NCBI GenBank assembly: GCA_944383515.1
Contig: CALWPV010000114.1
Span: 1 to 33,342, forward strand
DNA: 33,342 nt
Origin: an uncultured Clostridia bacterium
Lineage (GTDB): Bacteria > Bacillota > Clostridia > Lachnospirales > Bianqueaceae
Direction of reading: 5' to 3'
The position numbers and the translations under genes were made by a program. Below the pieces are notes generated by a model that worked only from the letters and a program-made list of their open reading frames with translations, was not told the DNA's origin and ran no database searches. Positions 33,056 through 33,342 of this stretch are shown here, one piece after another (positions within the stretch are counted from its first letter, which is position 1; each line of letters starts with the position of its first letter).

Positions 33056-33342
33056 ATGTATCATTTGTTTTTAACGAGTAATTTTGGCGCTTCCCTTCCC
33101 CGAAACAACAGGCAAAGGCATGAGGAACACGGCTTGAGCCGGATGCTGGCAGAGCGCTGGCCCCAAACGGCGGCCCGGTGTTTGTTTATGGCGTCGTATC
33201 CCGATGAGCATGAAGCAATGAGGCGCTACGGCAGGCAGCTGAGTCAGGCTTGTAAAAGGCTGGGTTTGCCGGTTAAGTATATGCATGTTGCCGATCATAA
33301 ATATCCGCAGCGGGCGGCGCAGGTGGAGCGGTATGACGTAGT
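33056..33342 (+). CDS. Peptidase E / class I glutamine amidotransferase-like protein, N-terminal part (3' end outside window)
   Basis: The frame is open from the ATG at 33056, which follows GTGGAGG 8 bp upstream, to the window end (95 residues). It begins MYHLFLTSNFGASL, then CLFMASYPDEHEAMRRYGRQL and LGLPVKYMHVADHK. This opening fits the S51 peptidase E / type 1 glutamine amidotransferase-like fold of Bacillota (LTS start, then a second strand and helix). The catalytic Ser-His/Glu region would lie beyond the end, so activity is unproven. It follows the DUF2812-like gene by 20 bp in one operon with tetR. Confidence 0.7.
   Translation, partial: MYHLFLTSNFGASLPRNNRQRHEEHGLSRMLAERWPQTAARCLFMASYPDEHEAMRRYGRQLSQACKRLGLPVKYMHVADHKYPQRAAQVERYDV

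Overview
This window comes from a low-to-mid GC Gram-positive bacterium, most likely an anaerobic member of Bacillota (class Clostridia or a near relative). The reasons are strong AGGAGG-type ribosome binding sites with some TTG starts, sigma-A type promoters, many rho-independent terminators, a giant fused 2-hydroxyacyl-CoA dehydratase activator, a short MetH without its reactivation domain, an iron-sulfur aldo/keto reductase, DegV, and a DUF2812-type membrane protein. The genus cannot be fixed by reading alone. No tRNA, rRNA, CRISPR array, transposase or integrase was seen.

Layout. (1) 1-2755: the 3' part of a very acidic Gln/Glu/Asp repeat protein, built from eight 36-residue units and then five and a half 22-residue units, followed 34 bp later by a VirD4/TraD-like P-loop ATPase without membrane helices. 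(2) 2818-7509: a promoter, the roughly 1420-residue activator fusion with two activator modules, and a small Asn/Arg/Glu-rich protein gene. (3) 7576-8332: a long gap without a convincing gene, ending in a repeat element beside the promoter of a HAD phosphatase. (4) 8333-14863: HAD phosphatase, MATE transporter (-), metY, malic enzyme (-) and aspA. (5) 14857-15226: a dense series of hairpins, including the same repeat family in the opposite orientation, closed by a strong terminator. (6) 15280-15902: two small helical proteins of unknown function. (7) 16084-22968: lactonase, metF, metH (last two overlapping by ATGA) and leuS. (8) 23077-27457: a ThrE-type amino acid exporter (-), then glyA, a GNAT acetyltransferase and an iron-sulfur aldo/keto reductase. 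(9) 27527-33342: MATE transporter and rarA, DegV (-), then a TetR regulator, a DUF2812-like membrane protein and the start of a peptidase E-like protein.

How the genes work together. GlyA (serine to glycine plus methylene-tetrahydrofolate), MetF (methylene- to methyl-tetrahydrofolate), MetH (methyl transfer to homocysteine) and MetY (homocysteine from O-acetylhomoserine and sulfide) form a nearly complete methionine and one-carbon route, although they sit in separate transcription units. AspA (aspartate to fumarate) and malic enzyme (malate to pyruvate) are divergent neighbours in C4-acid metabolism. The MATE and ThrE proteins are exporters. The tetR promoter is a perfect consensus whose -10 box is covered by a 15-bp palindrome, which suggests self-repression of the last operon.

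The least explained parts are the acidic repeat protein with its ATPase partner, the intergenic repeat family with covarying hairpins at 8163-8265 and 14857-15023, and the small low-complexity or helical proteins.
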